Below are positions 36,045 through 47,200 of a stretch of 64,000 nucleotides of DNA, one piece after another (position 1 is the first letter of the stretch; every line of letters starts with the position of its first letter). A program made the position numbers and the translations under genes. The notes beneath the pieces are model-generated. The model was not told the DNA's origin and ran no database searches. It worked only from the letters and a program-made list of their open reading frames with translations. Origin of the DNA: Rhynochetos jubatus (lineage: Eukaryota; Chordata; Aves; Eurypygiformes; Rhynochetidae); contig CM050676.1 of assembly GCA_027574665.1 (NCBI GenBank), forward strand, positions 4,392,157 through 4,456,156. The letters are read 5' to 3'.

Positions 36045-38420
36045 CCAAGCAGACCATTAACTAGAGGTTTTGGTCAAAATCATGCATGTGTCTGCATTTT
36101 CAACTTGCAGCAATACCTGGGTATCCTCACCATAAAATTTACCAACAGGAACAAAATGGATTCTGCAGAGTTTTTGGTTCTCCCTCCGAGGTGGAGCCTG
36201 GCTTATCAGCAGAGCTCAAGGCTGTTTAACCTGCAGCCATCTCCCCCTCTCCCACAATCTCACATCACAAGCACAATTTAAAGGCAACGTCAAACTCTGA
36301 TTGTTAAAGAGTGACTCTGTAACGGAAAGGCATCTTCAAAGGGGAAGGCTTTTCAGCATTTCTTGAATATGCCATGTTTGCCTGGTATCTTCTGGAAGCT
36401 CGGTGCACAGTCAGACTCTGTAACCAAGAACTCTTCCCCAGCTCTCACACTTTGGGACCTGCCTTTTCTAAGAGCAGATGTGACAGTTCTTCCAACCTGT
36501 GTCAAACTAGAATTACAACTTTATGCTAGTATGTGACAATTTATTTTATTTGGATAATCTACATTAATGCTCTAATGCGGGCTGATCATTTAGACAACAC
36601 ACTTCCATGGTTAGGTCTGCTTTACAGAGCCAAACACCAAGGCACTGTGCTTATCTCCTCCTTTGCTGTAAAATACACAGCCTTGCTGTGGACGTTGATC
36701 TTGGCAGGAAGCACGCCACAGGGCACAGCTGCTTCTGCAGGGCTGTGTTGGTTGGCATCGGATGAGAAACCGGCCTTTATTCCCTTTGAAGGCCCAGAGA
36801 CTGAAAATGTCTATGCAGACAGTAGATACTAATGTACTTCACTTGCCTCTCATCTCTGCAGCCAACAAATGCTAAGACATGTATTTAATGGGGTTGTTGT
36901 CCTTTTTTTCCCCCACATGCCAGCGTAAGTCATGCTGGTTGCTATTTTCATGGCTTGAAAATTCAGTAAGATCAGTCACAAGCTGGTGATTGGAACAACT
37001 GATACCTGCAAAGACTTCCCAGTCTTTCCTGGCCTATGCAGCCAGTGCTAAAATTCACCCCAGGTGAGGGATTCTGTACTATGTTATCATTTCCTGGACC
37101 TCCTGGAGCCACTCTGCTCTCAGTGCCTCAGAAAGCCTGGGACTGCTCGAGTTAATTACTGGTAAATATGAAGCCAGCAAAGGCAATACTTGACAAAGAG
37201 TGCAGTAACTCTGGCACGTTTGCAAGTTCAAGCTTAACCACTTTTGTTTATCAAAGGCTGGGCCATGCTATCACCAATCAATAATAAGTGTTCTTGTAGT
37301 CATGCCAACACATAAGCTGATTTCCCCTGCCCTCGAAAGCAGTGAGAACACCTGAGGCCCATTTGCACTTACCTCTGCTCTTGTCAGGTCCTTCAGCAGT
37401 AACGTGGTCCCCTTTGGTCCCAGAACTGATGGCAGTTTTGCAAACCCCATGGCATCTACCTTTGTAGTGATGCAACCTCAGTTTGACAGACAAGGACACT
37501 GGGAACATAAAAAAGCAGCTTGCCCAAGGTAATTTGTTGGCTTGGGGCATCACCAAAAATAGAACTGGTTATTCCTGTCACTTAGTTAAACTTTGGGTTG
37601 TGCCACTGAATCTTCTCTTGGTTCACTGAGTGCTGTGTGTCAGCACAGCAGGTACTGGCTAACAACCAAGGCATGACTGGAGCTAAGAGGGTCAGTAGTC
37701 TGCTAAGTCCACAGATCTCACCGACTTTCCAGATGCTGTTTGTATCTTTGCTCTTCAGAATAAATTTGCCATCTGAATTGAAACGGCGTCACGCAAGGGA
37801 TTTGGACAGGCTGCAGAGAGATGAGATAGCTGGGAAAGGGAGGGGAGCACAGTGAAGCTGTGAGGGAAGGCTCAGGCTGCAGGAGATGGCCAACAGCCAA
37901 CACAGCAAGAACTCGTGGGTGTCTGGACCTGCAGACAGCACGGTGCAGTGCTCCAGGGGCTGGTTTGGTAGTCACCCTCCCACTGCACGGTGGCTGTTTT
38001 GCAGCTGCAATATTCCCACTGGTGTTCTGGCCTCTTGACCTGCTGCTGCTCCAGCTGTGGCCCTGACCTCCCTCACAGGAGCTGCTCTCATGACATGCTC
38101 CTTAGGTTTGCTCATCAACTAACTGGTGTGAGCCGTACCCTCCCCACCCCGTGTGAGTGGGGAATATCTCTGGGCAGCAGGGAGAGGGAGAGAAGGATCT
38201 GCAGGAAAAAACACGCAATGTTTTGTTTTGGAATTCTTGGTCTCTGCTAGCAAAATAGCAGCAATAATTCATTTCACAGATACAGCTGTTCTGCTAACAG
38301 ATAAACACAATTCTGGCTTTTCTGCTACTTTATCAGTTAGAAACAACTGGGAACCGTTAGATGGGCTCCCTGACCAAAACCTTTAAAAAAATACATTAAA
38401 ATATGTGCCACCGGACTTCA
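36045..38420. other. Intergenic stretch
   Basis: No recognisable exon. A possible ancient L3/MIR-like remnant lies near 37.46-37.55 kb. Otherwise I see nothing here. Confidence 0.5.
37455..37548. repeat. Possible ancient MIR/L3-like repeat remnant
   Basis: CAGTTTGACAGACAAGGACACTG-like sequence followed by GCAGCTTGCCCAAGGTAA has the order of the conserved core of MIR/L3-type repeats. Diverged. Confidence 0.45.
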
Positions 38421-38423
38421 GTT

Positions 38424-38490
38424 TCATAGAATGGGTTGGGTTGGACAGGACCTTAGAGACCATCTAGTTCCAACCCCCTGTCACAGGTAG
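38424..38490 (-). repeat. Short CR1 LINE 3' fragment (minus)
   Basis: CATAGAATGGGTTGGGTTGG followed by GGACCTTAGAGACCATCTAG and TTCCAACCCCCTG is the reverse complement of the CR1 3' terminus. Confidence 0.9.
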
Positions 38491-38515
38491 TTCAAATGAG
38501 CAAGCCCCAGGGAGG

Positions 38516-38565
38516 TGCCGTAGTTTAACCCCGGCTAACAAAATACCACGAAGCCGCTCTCACAA
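38516..38565 (-). repeat. Fragment of the same LTR family as the 34.4-36.0 kb element
   Basis: About 50 bp match the LTR edge (TAACAAAATACCACGAAGCC, then GCTCTCACAA) with a few substitutions. Similarity ends abruptly at 38,565. About 120 bp further right, GTGCTGACCAGCCACCAC (38,688-38,705) matches the internal region of the ERV at 35,111-35,128, so this may be a rearranged relic of a second copy. Confidence 0.8.
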
Positions 38566-38805
38566 GGGCAGGAGATGGAGCAGGCACTGGACCCCAGGTT
38601 CCAGCCCAGGTCTGGTCACGGCATGCCTGCCTCCACTTGCGCCCGTCACACTGTTCAGCACAGCTCCAGCCCATTTCCTTCGCTTGTGCTGACCAGCCAC
38701 CACACTGCGCAGCTGTTTGTCCGGGGCCAGCCTCCTCCCCTGCTGCTGCACCTCAGCTGCGAGCACCTACGGCACTGCTCCCTTCCTCCCGCTTCTACGT
38801 CTCCT

Positions 38806-38860
38806 CGCAGGGCAGGGCAGGGCAGGCCGCAGGGCAGGGCAGGGCAGGCCGCAGGGCAGC
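38806..38860. repeat. 22-bp GC-rich minisatellite
   Basis: Two and a half copies of CGCAGGGCAGGGCAGGGCAG plus GC, at the left edge of the ACSBG2 CpG island. Confidence 0.85.
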
Positions 38861-39720
38861 GTGCTGCACGCAGAACCCCCTCCCGCTCGCAGCCGCCGCA
38901 GGGCTGCTGTGGCAGAGCCGCGCTCGCCGGCTCGGGGTGACCGTGAGGCGACTCCCGCCGCTCCCGCCGCCTCGCGGGCGTTGCGCTGTCTCGGCCCGTC
39001 CCGCCGTCAGCCCGCGGGAGCCGAGGCGCGCTCCGAGGGGCCGCGGTACTCTGCCCGCTGCCGACGACCGACGGCAGCGCGGGCTTCCGCAGCCGGTCCG
39101 GCGGTGGGGCAACGACCGCGGGTAACCCCCGCCGCGAGGGAGGGGGTGTGGCCTCACCGCCTTCCGACTGCCGTCTCGCCCAATGGCGCGGCCGCGCGGG
39201 TCTTTCGAGCGGGGGGTGTGGGGCGGGGCGGGCGGGAGGGACCTGCCCTTTCTGGGCGGAGGCCCCGCCCCCCGCCGCGGGGGCTCTAAAGGTTCCCGCG
39301 TGGCGGCGCGCGGCAGCTGCTGTTACGCCGCGTGGGGGTCGTCGCGTGCCCGCCGGCTCCTGAGGTAACGGCGCGTGCGGGCGTGGGGTGGCCGCCCACG
39401 TGCGTGGTCCCGCCTTCCACTCGCGATCGGCTGCGCGTGGCGGGGGCGGCTTCGTCTCGTCCCCCTCTGACGGCACGGGAAACCCGCTGGCTCCCACGCG
39501 GGCCGTGACCGGCCCCCCCCCCACCCGCCGCGGCCGGGTAAGAGGGTGCCGGGGGCTTCGCGGAGGAGCCGCAGCTCCGTGGGCCCCGGTTTGGCCGTGG
39601 CCACGCGATGTCCCCGCGAACCTCTGGGTGTCTCGAGTGGGAGGCTGCGTGGCCGCGGGGCTGGTGTGGGTGTGGAGCCGGGCTCTGAGCCCACCCGTCT
39701 CGGGGAGCTTGAAGCTGCCC
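38860..39720 (+). promoter_or_regulatory. CpG island, probable ACSBG2 promoter
   Basis: Dense CpG sequence about 4.5 kb upstream of the first ACSBG2 coding exon. On the plus strand a CCAAT box (39,180-39,184) is followed by overlapping GC boxes (about 39,254-39,274) and a TCTAAAG element (39,285-39,291). A splice donor (CTCCTGAG/GTAACG, 39,364/39,365) comes next. That order fits plus-strand transcription. Further good donors occur at 39,538 (CGG/GTAAGAG) and 40,165 (CTG/GTGAGT). Long open frames on both strands are products of the GC bias. Confidence 0.7.
39290..39364 (+). other. ACSBG2: Candidate ACSBG2 non-coding first exon
   Basis: Placed between the CCAAT/GC-box core and the donor at 39,364/39,365. 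It would splice to the acceptor TTTTCACAG/GGACA at 44,071/44,072, five bases before the ATG. The start is approximate and alternative donors exist, so transcript data would be needed. Confidence 0.4.
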
Positions 39721-42700
39721 GGCAGGTGCCGAGCGAGCGTCTCTCCATGCCCCTTCCCCAGTGGGGTGCCCTGGCCAACGGAGGTTTTGGTTAAATAACC
39801 CCCTGGGCCGTTTGGGGCGGCCTGCCCTGCCAGGGGAGCCGCAGGGTGACCCGGGGAGAGGGTCTGCCCCTCCCCCGTGGATGGCTGTCACCAGGGTGAC
39901 CATCACCAGGGTGACCTGGGCATTGGGTACCGGTACCCAGCCTGCTCCAGTACCGGCTGTGCTGTGGCTGCACGCCCGGCCCGGCCTCAGGCGGAGATCC
40001 AGGCTGGAGGGGCGTACGGGTGGCCGGAACAGGGTGCTGTGTCTCTCGCAGCACGTCCCTGCACTTGCTGACTGCGTGAGGGGATTGCCCACCCGCAGGA
40101 GAACTGTGCAGCTGGCTAGGGATGCAAATAGCAGTTTGGGAAAGAGGAACTTGCACCTGCCTCCTGGTGAGTCACTATAGGGGAATTCACCTAAAATGTG
40201 CTGGTGTCCTGGAAACGCATCACAGGACCGTTTGGGTTGTAAGGGACCTTAAAGTCCCCCCAGGGCACCCCCCCTGCCATGGGCAGGGACACCCTCCACC
40301 AGACCAGGGTGCTCCCAGCCTCATCCAGCCTGGCCTTGGACACTGCCAGGGATGGGGCATTCACAGCTGCTCTGGGCAGCCTGTCCCAGTGCCTCCCACC
40401 CTCTACAAGAAGAACTTCTTCCTGTTGTCCCATCTAATATACTCTTGTATATAATATGTATAATATAATCTTATATCTAACATAATTCTATATCTTCTAA
40501 TATAATCTTATATCTATTCCACCCACTTTCCGTTCAAAGCCGTTGCCCCTTGTCCTATCTCTACCTGCCCTTGTAAAAAGTCCGTCCCCCCCCCCAGCTT
40601 TTTTGTCAGCCCCTTCAGGTACCAGAAGGCTGCTCAAATTTAGAATAACGAGTCATGGCTGAGGAACTGCATGGTGCGGATGCCTCCAGCCCCTGGTATC
40701 AGCCCGTGCCGGTGCCCTTCATGGGGTGGGCAAGCCCTGGGTCGAGCTGGCAAAGCGATGTTGTGTGGGCGCTTTCTCAGCCAAACTCAGCTCTGAAGGT
40801 GCCGAAGTGGAGTCAAATGTCTTCAGTCGAATCATTCATATAAGGTCTTTGGCGTGCTTTCACCCTTACAGGGGTTGGGGTTATTTTTCCTCACGTTCTC
40901 TCCCCTCCTGCATCAGGAGGGCTTTGGATAATTTCCCAGCACAGCCATACACCAACCCGTGGGCAGTGGTACTGCCCAGGAGAAAACCTTTAATGCCTCG
41001 GAAGTTTTTATCACTGCCGTTCTAGAAGTGCAATTTCTCTAAAAGAGGATGAGTGGGTTGCTCAGTTTCTGTTTCCTCACTTAAGATATCTTTAAAGAAG
41101 ACAAAGGAACAAAAAGGCCAAGTTTCAGTTTTGGTGGACATGCGGAAAGGCAGTGAGATAAGACGGCAATATCTCCTAAAGCTGACCTGCACAGCGTACG
41201 TCGGACCGGATCAGAAGTGGTGCCGACCAGTGAGAGTCGGCAGCAGGAAGCAGAGTGGGCTGTGCTGGGAAATGTCGAGATGGCTGGTGAACGCACGCAG
41301 ACATGTAGATTTGAACTGCTGTTTCTGTAGCTCTACCTGTGTTTTAAGTAGAAGCATGTTCAGAGCCTGTTGTAAACGAAACCTTCGCTCCTGTCCCGTC
41401 TGCTGTCACGATTCTGTATGCAGACAGACTTTTGGCTTGTTTTGTGGGTGAAGCTCTGCAGCGGTTCAGTGAAATCGTTCACCAACTCCCAGACGCAGCG
41501 CTCCATCAAAGCAGAAGATGCTTGGTATTTAAATGACTTAAGTTGTCACACAGGATTAATGAAAAGGGAGGTTTCCTTCAGCAGGCTTTTGTTTGGGTGT
41601 GTGTTCTTCATGTTCCTGGACATCTGCGTGTGTTCGTGAACCTCACAACGCGTTAACTCCTCTGGAGAGAGCAGGAGAGGATCGCTCCTGATCCCGTTCA
41701 CCCCTGTGAAGCCTGGCTCGGGTGAGCGTGCGTGTGCTTCCAGTGCAGCGTAGCTGTGCCTCTAAGTAAGCGTCAGGGAGGCAGGAGCTAGCTGCACTGC
41801 TGGGCAGAGCCGGTGAGAGTATATACTGGCAAATTCTTGTTTCTGACCTGGATTTGTTCCATAAAATGCATGAATGACTTGGGATGCCTGTGGGCAGTGT
41901 CCACCTTGGACAACCAGGCTGTACTTCAGCTTTCTGTTTCATGGGCACGCCACAAGTTCTGCTGCTGCTCTCCGGGTGTTGAGGGCCATGGGGCATGAAC
42001 ATCTGGAAGAACTCATCCCACTGGAAAGACAGTGATGTCCTGCTGCGTCTCCCTGTCTTTTGAGTTGTGCAGCCTCGTGTCCATGATCTCTGTGCCATAC
42101 CTGGAACCAAACCCAGCCATCGGCAGGGACCCTTCGTCAGGGCTGTGCCCTGTACCAGTGAAGAGCACGTGTGTGGCACAGCCAGGGCAGAATGCTGTTA
42201 CGGTCTTCGCTGTGGAACGCTTTTTCCTCTGGAGTGGCTGGGGGTGAGGCACAAACCCAGCCAAAACGCCTGTCTGGGAGAGGAGACTTTCTTTGCCCAC
42301 CGTGTTTCCAGCCAACTTCTGCCACCCAAGGGATTGCGGTCTGCGCTGTGAGATAGCTGGCACGAGGACACCTCTGCCCTTTCCCTTGGAACCTTCTCGC
42401 TGCATTAAAGAGCAGATGGCAAGAGAAACGCTGTAATTAGCACGGAGAGAAAAAGCTTCCTTCAGGGACGCAGGGGAGCCTTAACCCTGTTGTGGGGCTC
42501 TGGGGAGCAATGTGGGGACAGTATTGCAAAAGGGGGCCAGGCCTGCTGACAGCTGCTGTGACAGGTTCCTCCTCGCCTGGTGCCCTGAGCCCCCGTGGCC
42601 GCGGCGACACGTCCAGCAGGCACCACGCAGTCTGGTCCCGGGCATGCTCTTCCAGGTGTGGGTTTGAGCTCTTGCAGGCTGGGGAGGGCACACAGCCCAG

Positions 42701-44071
42701 GTTTTGCAGGTGTGGGCGGCTGCTGCTAGCACGGGGCTGCTCTGTAGAGATAACGTCGCTTTTCTCACGGCTGTCGGAGTAAAAAAAATACTCAATAACC
42801 CCCTCTTTTAGCCTAGAGCGGGACATTGGATGAGTCTGCCAGTTGTCTCGGCACTTCGGAGAGGGGAGTTTTGGAGACATCCCTTTCTCGGCTGCTTGTG
42901 AATCAAACTATTTTTTGAGTTGTGACTGTAGCCTGTAGCAGAGCGTGGCGTGAGCAGCAACGTGTCCTTGCGTAGAGGAGGAAGCGGAAGGGGGGGAACA
43001 TGCTTTCCTGGGCTGGGGGCAGGTCTGTCTGCTGGGAATTGTGGCTGGCCGCGGCTTTCCCCACGCACCATGTGTCGGATTCCTTAGATAAAAGGGCTCT
43101 TTCCTTTTGCTCCTGTCTGTCATTGTTCAGACAAACGTGTTTTTCATATTGTCGCCTGCTTTAAATTGTGTCTGACGTGAGTACAAAATAGCATCGTAAA
43201 ATCCACTTTTTGAAAAGATCAAGGATAATGAGATTCATCTCCAATGAGCAGTTCCTTGAGACAATTAAAGCTCAGCCTGTCGAGTCATACGCTTCAAAGG
43301 CTTTTGACGAATGTAAACCTTAAACAAAACCAGCATCGCTTTCAGCGTTAGAAAACACCTCGTTTAGGTGGCAAAACCCCCCAAGGACAAAGTACAGAGA
43401 GCAGCGTAGGAGACGCCAAAACCAACGGCTGCAGAAGCGCTGAGTTCTGAGAACAGGTTAAATTTCTGGGGTGTCCTGGGATCCCAAACCCCTGAGAGAG
43501 ACCCCAAACCCCCGAGTGCCTGAGGCTGGCAGGCAGGCGTGGGGCCAGAGCTTCCTTAAGCGGCGCTGGTGTGGGGTGACGAGCCGCTTCCAATTGCGAG
43601 GCAGGCAGCACATGACATAAGATGCTCCAGATCTGCCTCCTGGGCGCTAGTTTAAAAATAAAGGATATTACAGGTCCGGAGTGGCTGCGGGAGGAGAGGC
43701 CGCACAGGCGGTGTGCTGTAAGGCTGGTCCCGCAGCCCTGCGGGGGTGGGTTTGGGGGGGGGTCTCGGGGCGGGGTGGGAATCTTTGGGGCAAAGGGAAT
43801 GTAAAATTGGGCTCGCGGTGCTCTTTCAAAGCTGTAGTTGTCACGGTCGGTTTTGGATGTGGGAAGGGATGCCGCTGATCAGGCTTTTTGAACGAACTGA
43901 GCGGGGTGTGGGGTGGGCTGTGTCCGCTGTTAGAATTTACCGTTTCGGGCGGCTGCAGCGGTCTGGAGTCACGCCTGCTCCGCGTTTGCCGCCGTGGACA
44001 GCTACATCAGTGGAAGCTGATTTTACTGTGGCGCTTGATTGTATTGCAGTTTTTAAAACCTGTTTTCACAG
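39721..44071 (+). other. Presumed ACSBG2 intron 1
   Basis: No coding exon recognised. It contains one CR1 copy with an AT-rich expansion (40,216-40,637). The call as intron depends on the promoter at 39.2 kb being that of ACSBG2. Confidence 0.45.
40216..40637 (-). repeat. CR1 LINE fragment (minus) with AT-rich expansion
   Basis: Reverse-complement CR1: GTTTGGGTTGTAAGGGACCT, then CTGCCATGGGCAGGGACACC, then CCAGCCTGGCCTTGGACACT and CTGGGCAGCCTGTCCCAGTG. It resumes after an AT-rich block (40,432-40,518) with GCCCCTTGTCCTATC and CCCTTGTAAAAAGTCC. The block sits where CR1 normally has only a few AATCTAA-like bases. Confidence 0.92.
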
Positions 44072-44201
44072 GGACAATGCTGTGTGAGTCGGATGCTCCT
44101 ATGGCACTTACGGAACCAGTCCCCATGGCTTATTTTAATTCGGATCCTGGAGAGAGCTGCAGGGTGTCACTGGATGATGTACAGCTCAACTCTGCAGCAA
44201 G
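44072..44201 (+). CDS. ACSBG2: ACSBG2 coding exon 1 (residues 1-41)
   Basis: Acceptor GTTTTCACAG at 44,071, ATG at 44,077, donor GCAAG/GTTTGT at 44,201. The split Arg codon (AG + A) continues in the next exon. It encodes an acidic, variable N terminus. Confidence 0.8.
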
Positions 44202-47200
44202 GTTTGTCTAATTTTTTTTTCTCCATGGTGATCTGTATCCCTAGAATACACTGTGTATTCTACCATGTTTACTTAAATTAATATTTTTTAAAGAAATTTC
44301 AAACATCTCTTACTATTCCCAAAATCCGAAAGCTGAATCTACAATCTCACCCTCTCATAAGAAGAGGAGCAGAATTAAATTTGTTGTGCGTAGCTACCAC
44401 ACGGAGTATGGAGCTTGAAGCAGTATGCATTTAATATAAACTTCAAGCACAGGAATGGCAGAATATTCTCTGTAGTCAGAAAGATCACCTCTGAAAAAAG
44501 GAACTCTGCGTAGTGGTTAACCTGTGTGTTTGGGAGGGCACTGGTCAAATACATAAAATACCCAGCAAGTACTACCTTGTGAGGTGTTGCTGTACTGTGA
44601 ACAGGGAGGAGTCTCTGCAGGGGATAGTTTGTGTACTGTACCTGTGCTGATCTTTATCAAACTCCTGTTAGTCTGCATGTAAATCTATGCAGCCTCTTAC
44701 TAGAAGCAGATTAGTGGTTAAGGGACTACATCTTACCACAGTGGAATGGGATGTAGCTGGCAAAAAACTCCTTGCCTAATTCTTTTAGGCTGCATTTGAA
44801 GTCCATGTAATAAAGAGGAGAAAAAGCTGATTTGATTCACTGGAAGGGAAATATCTGGGCTTTTTTGCTCATTATTATTGGGTCGTTTGCGTGCCTTGAT
44901 CATAAAGGCAGGTGGAGGAGTGGTGCAGAACTGGTGCAACTGAGGAATTAATTTGTTCTGAAAAATGCCCTCACTAATGAGGAGGAAGCGCATAGTAGGG
45001 AACATCTCGTAATCCTTTTGGGGGAAATAAAGGAAAAAAAATTACTTCCCTCTGGTTCCTGGCTCAGGGATTAGTTAGGAGAAGCAGGTCTGCTTTTGGA
45101 CAGCACGTGGGACTAGCCATGTCAAATCTTATCTGTGCCTCAAACCTCACCCTATGCCCAAGTAATAATAGACTATCCCCTAGAAATTCAGAGAAAACAT
45201 AAACCGGAGGGCAGCGATTCACCCCTTGCACTGGAATTCCTGGTGCCTTGTGCTGACTGCCTTCTCTTTGGTCTAGTAGAAAGAAAGGAATATGTGGGGC
45301 TAGGCAGGAACCCTGCCTGGATTGGGACGAGGAGTTTGCCTGGGACCAGAGCAGCTCTTGTCTGCAGGTGGGGTCCGAGCGTGACAGGCAGATGTCAGGG
45401 CTTCTAGAGCTGCCTCTGCGGAAGGTTGGGGCTACTGTGATGTCAGAGGTCTGCAGCCCTGTTAGAAGACTCACGGGTCTTCTAAGCTGTGCACCAGATG
45501 GGGAAGAGTAAACACCTAGCACTGGCATGAAACAAGCACTGTGATGGCCTGGAGTGAACCCAGCACAGCAAGGCAAGATGGAAATTTTGGTTCTCTGGAA
45601 TATGATCTTGGGCCAACTCAACCTTGGACCTTAGTGCCACGGCTGTGGTACAAGCGGGGTGTTGCCCAGGGTAGTGGGACAAGCCTCATCTGTCTGAAGG
45701 TTGGAGGGTGGGATGTCCTTGTAGGGACTTGAATGCCAAATCTCACAGGGTCTGGCTTCCGATTTCAGTCTGAAGTGGGACAGGTGACGATTATTCCTTA
45801 TCCTCACCGCTTACGGCTGTGAGAGGGGCTGTCTTGGAAAGGGACAGAGGTGGTCCTGTACAAAGGCAGGCAGGTGGTCTTTCACCAGATCTTGCAAGAT
45901 GAGAGTAAAAGGGGCAGCTCCCAGCTGGTGCCGCAGGACAGGTTCCTGGTGAGGAGTGTGGCTGAAGTGGAGGGGGGATGTGCCTGTTTCCACTTCTGCA
46001 CAAACATCTGGTGGGAGCCTGATGCGTTAACTTTATTAGGAATACCTAAGGACAAGATTTCCTGTTAAATCAATTTCCTGCTCTTCTGCTGGCCTGGCCT
46101 TCTGCAGGAAGTCTCCGTGGGTTCCCTGCAGGGTGACTAGCCGGGGGCCTGCTGTACGGCACAGGAGTGGGGCTGCAGGGGCCCCCCCTTCATTAGACTC
46201 GCATATTGCAGACAGGAGATAAGCACCAGATCTGAACGCCCCTTCCTGCCCCCTCCTCTTCGCTGCTGTGGTCTCTTTGCTTCAGGCGCCTGGAGCAGAC
46301 CTCGGGTATTAGTGTGTTTATGGGTTCTTCTGCAGCTTGGCTGAAATGACAGCTACTGTTAGGACAACATACATGTGTTTAAAAGCAGTGCAGGCAAAGC
46401 TTGCACACTGAGAGGTGCGTGTTGCGTTGCCATAGCCATGTGGACCAGTAAAATTAAGAAAGTCACTTGCAGAACACCAGGAACCACTGCGACATCCAAG
46501 GACTAATGTAATTAAGTGGTGGAGCAAGCAGCCTGAGGTGGTGTTGAGCCATTGTGCTAAAGCCTCTCCAGGGCTAATTGCTTCTGTCTTGCAGAACTGT
46601 TGAGGTCCACAGCACTGAGACAGCTGAGGATACTAGGATGGAGAGATCTCAGACAGACACGCTTGGCTTCAAAGGTAAGGGGAAAGAATTTTCAGTTACT
46701 GTGGTGCAAGTAAAATCAGTATGGAAATGAGGGGGGAATTTATCACACCATAACAACGGAAGGAGAAACTCAAATTGCAGGATGGTCTGTCCAGAAGCCT
46801 CTGGAACTTAGACTTTAAAGCACGGATATGCTTCAAGGACTAAAATAGGTATGTCGGTGCCTAGTGCTTTCCTGCCAGGCAATGACGTGTGACCTTCAGT
46901 CCTCCTTAGAAAACAAAGCACCGATTGTCACGGGAAGCTGCCACCTTACCTGTACAAGAGCTTTAGGGTAGCAAAGCAGGTCAGAGGGGGGCGTAAATGG
47001 GAAATGTTTAACAGAATTTTGAAAGTGCTTCATCTACTAGTGCTGGTCTAAACTGCTGGGGGTCGTGTGGCAAACTTGCCAAGGCTAAAAGGCCCAAAAA
47101 GGGGTGTGGGAGGGGGTAGAATGGCATTTGCTTTCATGTGTTTGGTACTTGTGTTTTTATTTTTGTTCTGGCAGTGAGCAATTTCTAAATACAACACGCT

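Noticed and set aside
38655-40180. Open frames of 120-289 codons on both strands
   Set aside because: Same GC-bias artefact over the ACSBG2 promoter island. The WWLVST residues shared with the ERV frame come from the 19-bp leader match, not from a gene.
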